Origin: Chitinophagaceae bacterium
GTDB lineage: Bacteria; Bacteroidota; Bacteroidia; Chitinophagales; Chitinophagaceae
Direction of reading: 5' to 3'
Length of the DNA: 64,000 nucleotides
Assembly: GCA_016720585.1 (NCBI GenBank)
Contig: JADKKH010000001.1
Coordinates: forward strand, 682,001-746,000
This document shows, one piece after another, positions 1 to 8,177 of this stretch. Below the pieces are notes generated by a model. It did no database searches and was not told where the DNA came from. It saw only the letters and a list, made by a program, of their open reading frames with translations. The stretch's first letter is position 1; each line of letters starts with the position of its first letter. The translations under genes were made by a program, and so were the position numbers.

Positions 1-259
1 ACCTGACTTTTCCCGGGAAGCGGCTTTTGGGTACTGAGCAGTATGCTAACCGTTGGTAATAAATCTTATTAACCGGAGTGTTTAAAATTTAAAGCTGGAA
101 ATATCTTATGAAAAAATAGATATAATTTTTATGAGACTTTTGAAAAATTGCATAATGCAGGGAAACTAAGATTTCAATTTCTTTTTCTTCGTGGCTTTGT
201 GCCCCCGTCTACCGGCAGGCAGGTTTGTAGCAAAAAAAATTCAACAATAGCCTCTGGAA

Positions 260-1561
260 TTATCCAAGTTCAGGATACAACGGGAACTGCTGCATAAATT
301 CCTGCACCTCATTTTTTACAGAAGCAATCACCGTTTCATCATCTGTATTCATTAATACTTTATCAATCAGCGATACGATGGTTTCCATATGTTCTTCCTT
401 CATACCCCGGGTAGTAACTGCCGGCACACCCACCCGTACGCCGGAAGTAACAAACGGTGATTTATCATCAAAGGGCACGGCATTTTTATTCAGGGTAATA
501 TGGGCTTTATCTAATGTCTCCTGTGCTTTTTTCCCCGTCAGAACAGACTGTCCGTCCCGCAGTTTTTTAGAACGGAGATCGATCAGCATAAGATGATTAT
601 CTGTACCGCCACTGATAAGCTGGTAACCTCTGTCCGTAAATGATTTGGCCATGGCCTGTGCATTGGCGATTACCTGTTTGCCATAAACCTTAAAAGAATC
701 ATCCAGGATCTCACCAAAAGCCACGGCTTTGGCTGCTATTACATGTTCCAATGGGCCGCCCTGCATCCCGGGGAATACCGCCAGATCAAGCAACGAACTC
801 ATCATCCGGGTTTTTCCTTTGGGGTCTTTGATGCCAAAAGGATTTTCAAAATCATGACGCAGCAGGATGATGCCGCCCCTGGGTCCTCTTAATGTTTTAT
901 GGGTAGTGGAAGTAATAATATGACAATGATCAAACGGGTCGTTCAGCAGACCTGTTGCGATCAATCCGGCTGGATGCGCTATGTCGGCTAATACCAATGC
1001 ACCAACTTCATCAGCTATGGCACGTATACGCTGATAATCCCAGTCGCGGCTATAGGCCGAAGCGCCGCAAATAATCATTTTTGGTTTTTCCCTGCGGGCA
1101 GTTTCTTCCATGTGCTCGTAGTCAACAAGACCGGTTTCTTTCTTTACACCATAAAAATGTGCCTGGTAATATTTACCGCTGAAGTTGGCGGGACTACCAT
1201 GGGTAAGATGTCCACCCATACTTAGATCAAGTCCCAGGATCTTATCGCCCGGTTTCAGGCAGGCTAAAAAAACAGCTGTATTGGCCTGTGCGCCACTATG
1301 TGGTTGCACATTGGCCCAGCTGGCACTAAAGATTTTCTTTACTCTATCTATGGCCAGATTTTCAATCTCGTCTACCACTTCACAACCACCATAGTATCGC
1401 TTTCCGGGATAACCTTCCGCATATTTATTGGTAGCCACCGTGCCCATCGCTTTCATAACGGACAGGGAGGTGAAATTTTCAGAAGCAATCAATTCAATGC
1501 CGTTGCGCTGGCGTTCCAGTTCTTTATTGATCAAATCAAAAACAAGGGTATCTTTTTGCAT
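260..1561 (-). CDS. glyA: Serine hydroxymethyltransferase
   Basis: This 433-residue protein is the cytoplasmic PLP enzyme that interconverts serine plus tetrahydrofolate with glycine plus 5,10-methylene-tetrahydrofolate, feeding one-carbon metabolism. It is full length for the bacterial family. The N-terminal stretch GIELIASENFTS, the segment YAEGYPGKRYYGGCE and the PLP-lysine motif STTHKTLRGPRGG (lysine near residue 222) are all present. The ATG start at 1561 gives the expected family N-terminus. The gene stands alone on the minus strand, divergent from the nucleotidyltransferase at 1845. Nothing is odd about the coding sequence. The identification is secure. Confidence 0.97.
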   Translation of the reverse strand: MQKDTLVFDLINKELERQRNGIELIASENFTSLSVMKAMGTVATNKYAEGYPGKRYYGGCEVVDEIENLAIDRVKKIFSASWANVQPHSGAQANTAVFLACLKPGDKILGLDLSMGGHLTHGSPANFSGKYYQAHFYGVKKETGLVDYEHMEETARREKPKMIICGASAYSRDWDYQRIRAIADEVGALVLADIAHPAGLIATGLLNDPFDHCHIITSTTHKTLRGPRGGIILLRHDFENPFGIKDPKGKTRMMSSLLDLAVFPGMQGGPLEHVIAAKAVAFGEILDDSFKVYGKQVIANAQAMAKSFTDRGYQLISGGTDNHLMLIDLRSKKLRDGQSVLTGKKAQETLDKAHITLNKNAVPFDDKSPFVTSGVRVGVPAVTTRGMKEEHMETIVSLIDKVLMNTDDETVIASVKNEVQEFMQQFPLYPELG

Positions 1562-1797
1562 GGTTAAAAGTTAGTAGTAATAGTATAGTTATAATAATCT
1601 TTTGTGGCCGCACAATTTTTTTACAGGTGAAATAGGATTTGAATATGGGAGCGTGGCCTTCAACATCGCCGGGAAAAACTTACACCGCAGTTGAAAATGA
1701 GCACAGCAGCCGGTTAAAAATATTTTTTGCAAAAATAGGTCTGTGGTATATCGAAATAACCATTTGTGTAATCAATTTTTATTTACTTTAAAAGTCT

Positions 1798-1805
1798 TAC
1801 TTTCG
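1798..1805 (+). promoter_or_regulatory. Candidate Bacteroidota -7 promoter box
   Basis: TACTTTCG matches the Bacteroidota -7 consensus TAnnTTTG with one mismatch. It lies about 40 bases upstream of the nucleotidyltransferase start, in an AT-rich stretch with a T-rich -33 region but no clear TTG. It is the best promoter candidate for that gene, but the evidence is weak. Confidence 0.35.
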
Positions 1806-1844
1806 TTGGCTTTTGATTAGTAACCAAACCACGATGGTTCATCC

Positions 1845-2834
1845 ATGATAGCTATCATACCAATAGCCGGCGCAGGCACCAAGTTGCGTCCCCATAGTTA
1901 CACACAGCCCAAGGCGCTCATTCCCCTGGCCGGAAAGACGGTTTTGAGTATTATTATTGACCAGTTGAAAGAAGGGGGAATCAATGAATTTGTTTTTATT
2001 GTCGGTTACCTGGGCGATAAAATTCAGGATTATGTAAAAAACAAATACCCCGGTTTAAAAGCACATTATGTACACCAGTTAGACAGGCAGGGGATTGGTC
2101 ATGCTATCCGGATGACAAAAAGTATTGTAGATCAGGATCAAGTATTAGTGGTACTGGGGGATACGATCTGTGATTATGATGTACAGGAAGTGGTCAATAG
2201 CCCTTTTTCCATGATTGGGGTAAGGAAAGTAGATGACCCGAGAGAATTTGGTGTGGCAGAAATTGCCGATGACGGATTTATCAGCCATGTGGTCGAAAAG
2301 CCACAGATTCCCAAATCAAATATGGCCCTTGTTGGCGTTTATAAGATCAGGGAAACGGAACAGATGTTTCAATGCCTGGAGAATAATATCCGGCAGGGTC
2401 TTCGCAGCCAGGGAGAATACAGCCTGACAGATGCACTGGATTGTATGATAAAGATGGGGGCAAAATTCAAATCATTTAAAGTGGAGAGCTGGTTTGATTG
2501 TGGCCGGAAGGAAACATTGCTCGAATCAAATGCTACGTTGCTCAAAAAATTTGCGGTTACTACCGATCCGGCACAATTTGAAAACACCGTGATCGTCCCC
2601 CCGGTGAGTATTGGATCGGGATGTACCATAAAAAATTCTATTATCGGTCCCAATGTTACGATCGGCGACAATAATGATATTAATGATTCCATTATCAAGA
2701 ACTCCATCATCGGCTCCTTCTCCAGTCTTTTTGATATTGTATTAGATGATTCAGTTATCGGCAGCGACACCAATCTGCGGGGAGAAACCCGGTCGCTTAA
2801 TATTGGCGATAATACGAGTATTGACCTTGGATAG
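1845..2834 (+). CDS. Sugar-phosphate nucleotidyltransferase with left-handed beta-helix tail
   Basis: This 329-residue protein resembles the glucose-1-phosphate thymidylyl/uridylyltransferase superfamily, which makes NDP-sugars from sugar-1-phosphate and NTP in the cytoplasm. The N-terminus IIPIAGAGTKLRPHSYTQPK carries a variant of the nucleotide-binding loop and the catalytic Arg/Lys pattern. Further on are VVLGDTICDYD (metal-binding Asp), GVAEI...VVEKP and WFDCGRKETLLE. From about residue 245 the chain has hexapeptide-like repeats (VSIGSGCTIKNSIIGPNVTI), as in bifunctional or regulated members. The exact sugar cannot be told, and no glycan-synthesis genes lie next to it. The G-T-K version of the usual G-x-G-T-R-L loop is a mild deviation. 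Confidence 0.85.
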   Translation: MIAIIPIAGAGTKLRPHSYTQPKALIPLAGKTVLSIIIDQLKEGGINEFVFIVGYLGDKIQDYVKNKYPGLKAHYVHQLDRQGIGHAIRMTKSIVDQDQVLVVLGDTICDYDVQEVVNSPFSMIGVRKVDDPREFGVAEIADDGFISHVVEKPQIPKSNMALVGVYKIRETEQMFQCLENNIRQGLRSQGEYSLTDALDCMIKMGAKFKSFKVESWFDCGRKETLLESNATLLKKFAVTTDPAQFENTVIVPPVSIGSGCTIKNSIIGPNVTIGDNNDINDSIIKNSIIGSFSSLFDIVLDDSVIGSDTNLRGETRSLNIGDNTSIDLG

Positions 2835-2856
2835 TCGGGAGTCGGGGGTCGTTAGT
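2833..2856. repeat. Short GTCGGGA heptamer-type repeat
   Basis: Immediately after the stop codon of the nucleotidyltransferase comes AGTCGGGAGTCGGGGGTC, roughly 2.5 units of GTCGGGA. A similar array occurs inside pgk near 57279-57312, so this is a dispersed repeat type in this genome rather than a one-off. Confidence 0.6.
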
Positions 2857-2888
2857 TATCTTTATGTCTGATTAAAGATATATGTCTC

Positions 2889-3842
2889 ATGACTGATTTT
2901 TCCAATCGCATTACTAAACTCTTCAACATTGACTATCCCATTATCCAGGCTGGTATGATCTGGTGCAGCGGCTGGAAACTTGCCAGTGCGGTGAGCAATG
3001 CCGGTGGCCTGGGAATTATTGGAAGTGGTTCTATGTACCCCGATGTTTTAAGGGAGCATATCCGTAAATGTAAATCCGCCACTACCCGTTCCTTTGGTGT
3101 TAATATACCTTTGCTCTACCCGGATATTGATAAACATATACAAATTATCATTGAGGAAGGCGTGAGGGTTGTTTTCACATCTGCTGGTAATCCGAAAACA
3201 TGGACAGGCATCTTAAAAGAAAAAGGTATTACAGTGGTGCATGTGGTTAGCTCGTCAAAATTTGCCAAAAAATCGGAAGAAGCAGGATGCGATGCGGTAG
3301 TTGCAGAAGGATTTGAAGCAGGCGGACATAATGGGAGAGAAGAGACCACGACCATGGTCCTGGTACCGGCTGTAGTTAAGGCTGTAACTATCCCTGTAAT
3401 TGCTGCAGGTGGAATAGGTGATGGCCGGCAAATGCTGGCTGCGATGGTATTGGGTGCAGAAGCCGTGCAGATGGGAAGCCGGTTTGTAGCCAGCGAAGAA
3501 GCCTCGTCACATAATAATTTTAAAAATGTGGTGATTAATTCGCAGGAAGGGGATACCCAGCTGACCCTGAAGCAACTTACTCCGGTAAGGCTATTGAAGA
3601 ATGAATTTTTCACCCAGATACAGGAAGCAGAAAAAAGAGGAGCAACGGTAGAAGAGCTTTCTGCGTTGTTAGGAAGGGCCAGGGCCAAAAAAGGCATGTT
3701 TGAAGGGGATTTAACAGAGGGTGAACTGGAAATAGGCCAGGTAAGTGCCTTACTGGATTCTATTTTACCGGCCGGGGAGATCGTGAAAAATGTGTGGAAG
3801 GAATTTATGAGCGGTTTGGCCAATCCGGTAAAAAGGGTTTAA
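2889..3842 (+). CDS. NPD-family flavoenzyme (nitronate monooxygenase / FabK-like)
   Basis: This 317-residue TIM-barrel flavoprotein belongs to the 2-nitropropane dioxygenase family. Its members are either nitronate monooxygenases or FMN-dependent enoyl-ACP reductases of the FabK type. Visible marks are the N-terminal FMN loop (YPIIQAGMIWCSGWKLASAV), the GFEAGGHNGREE segment, and the phosphate-binding AAGGIGDGRQMLAAMVLGAEAVQMGSRF. It starts 54 bases after the upstream nucleotidyltransferase, separated from it by a short repeat, so co-transcription is possible. The sequence alone does not decide between nitronate detoxification and fatty-acid synthesis. Confidence 0.85.
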   Translation: MTDFSNRITKLFNIDYPIIQAGMIWCSGWKLASAVSNAGGLGIIGSGSMYPDVLREHIRKCKSATTRSFGVNIPLLYPDIDKHIQIIIEEGVRVVFTSAGNPKTWTGILKEKGITVVHVVSSSKFAKKSEEAGCDAVVAEGFEAGGHNGREETTTMVLVPAVVKAVTIPVIAAGGIGDGRQMLAAMVLGAEAVQMGSRFVASEEASSHNNFKNVVINSQEGDTQLTLKQLTPVRLLKNEFFTQIQEAEKRGATVEELSALLGRARAKKGMFEGDLTEGELEIGQVSALLDSILPAGEIVKNVWKEFMSGLANPVKRV

Positions 3843-3910
3843 TTTTAAGTGTCATTAGAACAGGAATTTGAAGCGAAGGAATTTTTCCTGAACCATTCAA
3901 AACAAGAATC

Positions 3911-4315
3911 ATGAAACAAAAATTTTTCCTGCTGGCCATATCCCTGATGGGACTGACCGTCGCCAAAGCCAAAGATATGGGTCCGGTTCATCCGGGCGAT
4001 GGGAAAAAAGATGATTTGAACGGTACGGTCATTCATGCAGAAACCAAAAAACCATTGAAAGCTGTTATGGTTACAGCCTACCTGGTTTCCAAAAAGGAAA
4101 AAATAGAACTAACTGATGAGGATGGTGGTTTTGCTTTTGATGAATTAAAGCCCGGTACGTATAAGTTTGTTTTTGAAAAAGCCGGTTTCAGGCGGATCAC
4201 GAAAGAAAAGGTCGTTATAAAAACGGATGAAGCCTTCCAGTTAAATATTGAAATGATTGAGAACAGTGATTATGAGATCATGCCTTCTCCATTTAATATC
4301 GGGGGGATCAAATAA
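3911..4315 (+). CDS. Secreted carboxypeptidase-regulatory-like domain protein
   Basis: This is a 134-residue small exported protein. A signal peptide is clear (KFFLLAISLMGLTVAKA, cleavage near residue 20). The mature part is one beta-sandwich of the CarboxypepD_reg or Cna-B type: LNGTVIHAETKKPLKAVMV, then LTDEDGGFAFDELKPGTYKFVFEKAGF, the typical strand-turn pattern. Such domains in Bacteroidota are usually cell-envelope or pre-albumin-like modules with unknown ligands. It follows the NPD enzyme by 68 bases and is closed by a strong terminator. No enzymatic residues are visible. Confidence 0.8.
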   Translation: MKQKFFLLAISLMGLTVAKAKDMGPVHPGDGKKDDLNGTVIHAETKKPLKAVMVTAYLVSKKEKIELTDEDGGFAFDELKPGTYKFVFEKAGFRRITKEKVVIKTDEAFQLNIEMIENSDYEIMPSPFNIGGIK

Positions 4316-4340
4316 AAACTTTGCAAATAGGATTATAGGT

Positions 4341-4375
4341 AAAGAGTCCCGCTTCTGGCGGGACTCTTTGTTTTT
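4341..4375 (+). terminator. Rho-independent terminator
   Basis: A 12-bp perfect stem (AAAGAGTCCCGC with GCGGGACTCTTT, 4341-4352 and 4358-4369) has a 5-base loop and is followed by GTTTTT. It ends the plus-strand unit and lies between convergent genes, so it may also stop the minus-strand gene. Confidence 0.9.
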
Positions 4376-4401
4376 CAAAGCTACACGGATCAGTTGGGAT
4401 A

Positions 4402-5289
4402 TTAATCCATATCGATATCAAAATCGTCATCGGTTTTCTCAATGTTGAATTTCTTATGCTTTTCCAGGAACTTGCGGTATTTATTGTAAACGTCTTCCGT
4501 TGCCTTTTTCCCGTTGATATACAATTCACCGTCTTTATGTTTCAGGGTATAGCCTTCTTTTTTATGGATTTGCCCATCGCTTTCAAGGCCGTTCACGAAT
4601 TCTTTATATTCTTTTAATTCAGCTTTGGCTTTTTCAATTTCTACTTTGGCTTTCTGCATTTCCTTTTCCAGCTTCGGTCCCAGTTCCTTCATTTCTTTCC
4701 CCAGTTTTTCCATATCGGCATCCAGTTTCTTCAGGTCCATGTTTTTTACTTTATTCATTTCTTCTTTTATCTTTTCCATGTCAATTTTTGAAATGGATTC
4801 CTGGACTTCCTGTTGAATTTTGGCCATATCCACTTCTTTCATTGCGTTGGCTATTTCTGTCTTTATTTTATCAAAATCCACTTTGGCCATGGATTCCTGG
4901 ATTTCCTGTTGGATCTTGGCCATATCCACATCTTTCATCGCGTTGGCAATTTCAATTTTTATTTTGTCAAGGTCCACTTCACGCATTGCTTTTTCTATTT
5001 CCAGCTTTATCTTATCACCATCTATATTCTTCAGGGCATCGGCAATCTCTTTTTGGATCTTATCCATATCAAAATTCATATTGGCCTTGTCCAGGTCATC
5101 CAGCACATCATCCAGGTCGCGGACTTTCTTTTCGCGGTCAGATGATTTCTTTTTAGGAGTTGTGTCGTTAATTGTTTGCTGATAGCGGCCCGGGGATTGT
5201 TTGTGATCCCAGGATACAAGACCAACGGTGAGGCTGATAGCAAGAAACAGGAGTACTAAACGTCCGGTTACAAAGGTTTTTGGTTTCAT
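4402..5289 (-). CDS. Membrane-anchored coiled-coil protein with eight 16-residue repeats
   Basis: This is a 295-residue protein of unknown function. Residues 10-27 form a single hydrophobic segment (RLVLLFLAISLTVGLVSW), a signal anchor. About residues 74-201 consist of roughly eight consecutive 16-residue units of the form DxxKIxxEIxxAMxxV (for example DLDKIKIEIANAMKDV and DMAKIQQEIQESMAKV), followed by a Lys/Glu-rich helix. The C-terminal part (about 225-275) has GYTLKHKDGELYINGKKATEDVYNKYRKFL, a small domain that looks beta-strand then helix. The periodic, strongly charged pattern predicts a long helix or coiled coil. Several repeats are nearly identical at DNA level, implying recent internal duplication. 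No partner gene is adjacent. Confidence 0.75.
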   Translation of the reverse strand: MKPKTFVTGRLVLLFLAISLTVGLVSWDHKQSPGRYQQTINDTTPKKKSSDREKKVRDLDDVLDDLDKANMNFDMDKIQKEIADALKNIDGDKIKLEIEKAMREVDLDKIKIEIANAMKDVDMAKIQQEIQESMAKVDFDKIKTEIANAMKEVDMAKIQQEVQESISKIDMEKIKEEMNKVKNMDLKKLDADMEKLGKEMKELGPKLEKEMQKAKVEIEKAKAELKEYKEFVNGLESDGQIHKKEGYTLKHKDGELYINGKKATEDVYNKYRKFLEKHKKFNIEKTDDDFDIDMD

Positions 5290-5447
5290 CTTTTCAGGTT
5301 TTAAAATGATCAGTTGTTGTTTTTTACGAAATACTTCGTATCAAATATACGATTGAATTCGTATTAGGTTACATTTTATGCAGGTTAAAGAAAATTTTAA
5401 CAAATGGCCGCGAATTTTACTGGGGGCCTGCAGACAGGTTAGCTGCT

Positions 5448-5604
5448 GGCGCAGCTTTTTTTTTGCCACAGCCTGTCCCGTACTTTTCGGGGAATTACAC
5501 GGATTAACACGGATTTTTTACGTGACAGATAACAAAGCTCTGCATAAACAGGTGCTCGTAATTTATGCTTGAATTAATCTGTGAGAATCTGTGTAATCCG
5601 TGGC
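5448..5604. repeat. Fold-back intergenic element, unit 1
   Basis: The unit begins with TGGCGCAGC plus a T-run plus GCCACAG and a direct repeat of ACACGGATTA. It ends with the inverted counterpart GAATCTGTGTAATCCGTGGC, so the two ends can pair over about 100 bases of unrelated middle sequence. The same GGCGCAGCTTTTT box recurs at 5627 and 5720. It carries no convincing ORF. Confidence 0.65.
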
Positions 5605-5674
5605 TAACCTGCTGGCCGGTTAGCTGCTGGCGCAGCTTTTTGCCGAATTCGATTAACACATGGAAAAACCCAAA

Positions 5675-5714
5675 GGGGGGTGGGGGGGGGGGGGGGGGGC
5701 CGCGGGGGGGGGGG
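5675..5714. repeat. Extreme poly-G tracts
   Basis: Runs of 6, 18 and 11 G are separated only by T or CCGC. Such runs are rare in bacterial chromosomes. They can form G-quadruplexes, slip during replication, and are also a classic place for sequencing or assembly error. They sit between the two fold-back elements and encode nothing credible. Confidence 0.85.
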
Positions 5715-5718
5715 TGTG

Positions 5719-5841
5719 TGGCGCAGCTTTTTTTTGACCAGGAATCACACGAATAACACGAATAGAGAAATACTTCGTAAGAGACAATCTTTCATTTGTA
5801 CTCAATTGTATTAATTCGTGTAATTCGTGACATTCGTGGCT
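5719..5841. repeat. Fold-back intergenic element, unit 2
   Basis: This has the same architecture as unit 1: GGCGCAGC plus T-run plus GACCAGGAATCACACGAATA on the left and TTCGTGTAATTCGTG...ATTCGTGGC on the right. The arms are inverted relative to each other and built from an approximately 11-12 base periodic motif. Compared with unit 1 the core word is CGAAT instead of GGATT. It abuts the 3' end of the ABC permease gene. Confidence 0.65.
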
Positions 5842-5846
5842 TCTTA

Positions 5847-7121
5847 TCAATTCTTCCTGAAAGCCCAGCGTAACATTTCTTTCCAGCTTGGCTTTTTACC
5901 ATACATTAATATTCCCGTGCGGTAAATTTTACCGGCAAACCAAACGGTTATTATGAATCCCAGGATCAGCAACGCCATTGATAAACCAAGTTGCCACCAG
6001 GGCACCGTATTCGGTACACCAAACGGTATGCGCGCCATCATGACGATGGGGGAACTAAAAGGAATAATACTGGCCCAAACAGCAACAGGACTTGTGGGAT
6101 TCGCAATAGCCGAACTCATTAAAGCGATTGAAATGATTACCAGCATGGTTATGGGGAAACTCAGTGATTGTGCTTCCCGCATGTCCTCATTGACTGCACT
6201 GCCTATGGCGCCATACAGAGAGGAGTAGAAGAAAAAACCTGCAAGAAAATAAAAACCAAAACAAAATAAGATCAACGGCACATCTACACTGGCAAACATA
6301 TTTTGCATACCACCCACTATCTGGTTGGCCATACCCCCGCTCCCGGAAAATTTACCGATATTATAAATAATAAATACAAAAGCAATCCATAAAAAGAACT
6401 GGGTTAATGCCACCATCCCAATGCCCAGTATTTTTCCAAGCATCATCTGGAAAGGTTTCACCGATGACACAATAACCTCAGCGATCCGGTTTGTTTTTTC
6501 TTCCATGACGCCCATCATGACCTGTGAGCCATAGATCAGCAGAATAAGGTATATCAGAATGCCACAGATATACCCGATTCCCTCAGCAGTTTTTACGTTG
6601 GCCTTATCATCCTTTATATTTTTTGATTGGAGGCCGATATGACTGGCTGAAAGGATAGCCTGTTTTGAATCATCTATCTGAAGGCTGTCGTTTTTAATTT
6701 CATCCCAGATGTGATTCAGTTTTGCTTCTACAGTGACAGTAGAGGAACTGCCATAAGATTTATTAGATTTAAAAAACAGACTGTCGCTCCCGGTTTTCCA
6801 GTTTATGGAAGGGATCACAATATATCCATCAAACCCTTCCTGTTTATGATCGGCAATAACTTTTTCGGGATGCTGGGTTATTAAAGTAAGTGTAGAACTT
6901 TTATCTGCCTCATTGAGCCGGTTTAGCCGGTCAGCAGAAAAAAATCCGGAGGAATCAATTACCGCCACTTTCAGGTTTTGTACACTTTCTTTAGCGATAT
7001 ACCCCATTCCAAAAATGAGTAACAAATAAAGCAAAGGAAAAAGCAGGGTAGATATAATAAATGTTTTTTTCCGGACCCGGGTCAGGTATTCTCTTTTTAT
7101 GATGAGCCAGATTTTATGCAT
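5847..7121 (-). CDS. ABC-2 type transporter permease (NatB/COG1668-like)
   Basis: This 424-residue membrane subunit of an ABC exporter follows its ATPase by 29 bases on the same strand. One N-terminal membrane segment (about 24-45, ISTLLFPLLYLLLIFGMGYIA) precedes a soluble extracytoplasmic domain (about 48-180). Five or so membrane helices follow in the C-terminal half, including GIGYICGILIYLILLIYGSQ and the EEKTNRIAEVIVSSVKPFQMMLGKILG coupling segment typical of Na+-extrusion or ABC-2 permeases. The substrate is unknown; family members export sodium, drugs or cell-surface material. The ATG start is preceded by the conserved MHKIWLIIKREYLTRVRKK type N-terminus. Confidence 0.88.
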   Translation of the reverse strand: MHKIWLIIKREYLTRVRKKTFIISTLLFPLLYLLLIFGMGYIAKESVQNLKVAVIDSSGFFSADRLNRLNEADKSSTLTLITQHPEKVIADHKQEGFDGYIVIPSINWKTGSDSLFFKSNKSYGSSSTVTVEAKLNHIWDEIKNDSLQIDDSKQAILSASHIGLQSKNIKDDKANVKTAEGIGYICGILIYLILLIYGSQVMMGVMEEKTNRIAEVIVSSVKPFQMMLGKILGIGMVALTQFFLWIAFVFIIYNIGKFSGSGGMANQIVGGMQNMFASVDVPLILFCFGFYFLAGFFFYSSLYGAIGSAVNEDMREAQSLSFPITMLVIISIALMSSAIANPTSPVAVWASIIPFSSPIVMMARIPFGVPNTVPWWQLGLSMALLILGFIITVWFAGKIYRTGILMYGKKPSWKEMLRWAFRKN

Positions 7122-7150
7122 GACGGGTAATTTAGTTGGTTTGAAAGAAA

Positions 7151-8077
7151 TTATATTTTTTGAAACTGGCGGGCAGTAGGTGTACCCTCAACCAGTTTTA
7201 TGAAAATATCATTCAGTGATGGAAGTATCTCATTGAAAGAATGAATGGCCACGCCCTGTTGTAATAAATAGTGCAACACGTCATTCGGACTGTTGCCTTC
7301 TTTTATCCGTACAATATGCGCATGGTTTTTAGACCCGATTATTTCAAAGGGTGCTGTACCATTCAAAGAAGGCATTTGCTCTGCACCAATACTGAAAAGA
7401 TTCTCTTTGAATTCCTGTTTTATCTGTTTTACAGTTCCATCCAAGATCTTCTTACCCTTATTTACCAGTACGATATGATCGCATATTTCTTCTACCTGCT
7501 CCATCCGGTGCGTACTAAAGATTACTGTGGCACCATTTTTTGCCAGGTTAAATATCTCATCTTTTATCAGGTTGCTGTTTACGGGGTCAAGACCACTGAA
7601 GGGTTCGTCCAGGATAATAAGTTTGGGATCATGCAATACCGTGGTAACAAACTGCAGTTTTTGGGACATACCTTTCGACAGGTCCTCTACTTTTTTATTC
7701 CACCAGCTTTCCATTTCAAACCGGATGAACCATTGTTTGATCTTAGTTAAGGCCTCTTTCCGGCTAAGACCTTTTAATTGCGCCAGGTACAGGGTCTGTT
7801 CACCGATCTTCATTTTTTTATACAAGCCTCTTTCTTCGGGCATATAACCGATATAGGCCACATCATTGCTCGGGTCAAATTTTTTGCCATCAAAAATTAT
7901 CTGGCCTTCATCCGGGTAAAAGATCCCGGTTATCATCCGGATAAGTGTGGTTTTACCGGCGCCATTGGGTCCCAGCAGTCCGAATATCTGTCCTCTTTCA
8001 ACTTTAAGGCTGATATCATCCACGGCTTTCTGGGTGGCGAAATATTTCTTCAGGTTTTGGAGTTCCAGTATGTTCAT
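7151..8077 (-). CDS. ABC transporter ATP-binding protein
   Basis: This 308-residue nucleotide-binding subunit pairs with the downstream permease. Walker A is GPNGAGKTT (about residue 37), the signature is LSKGMSQKLQ, Walker B is LIILDEPFSGLDP, and the switch histidine is in FSTHRME. The about 80-residue C-terminal extension after the ATPase core is typical of the DrrA/NatA-like subfamily. It is first in the two-gene operon and drives export of an unidentified substrate from the cytoplasmic side of the inner membrane. Confidence 0.92.
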   Translation of the reverse strand: MNILELQNLKKYFATQKAVDDISLKVERGQIFGLLGPNGAGKTTLIRMITGIFYPDEGQIIFDGKKFDPSNDVAYIGYMPEERGLYKKMKIGEQTLYLAQLKGLSRKEALTKIKQWFIRFEMESWWNKKVEDLSKGMSQKLQFVTTVLHDPKLIILDEPFSGLDPVNSNLIKDEIFNLAKNGATVIFSTHRMEQVEEICDHIVLVNKGKKILDGTVKQIKQEFKENLFSIGAEQMPSLNGTAPFEIIGSKNHAHIVRIKEGNSPNDVLHYLLQQGVAIHSFNEILPSLNDIFIKLVEGTPTARQFQKI

Positions 8078-8177
8078 TAGAATTTTAGTTGAAGTGCAAA
8101 ATTAGTTGTCAGCCGCAAATACTGCAGAAATTTCGGCAAACTTATCGTTACCGGGTGTGAACGGTAGTTAATACCCG

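Noticed and set aside
4625..5182. Plus-strand ORFs opposite the 16-residue-repeat protein
   Set aside because: Antisense of a periodic coding sequence; the minus frame has a signal anchor, normal composition and a terminator at the right place.
5448..5736. Possible CRISPR array from three GGCGCAGCTTTTT boxes
   Set aside because: Spacing is irregular (about 180 and 93 bases), units are inverted repeats with internal periodicity, and no cas genes are near.
5565..5850. Short ORFs through the poly-G tract giving poly-Gly or poly-Pro
   Set aside because: Low-complexity translation of fold-back repeats and G runs; no start context and no protein-like sequence.
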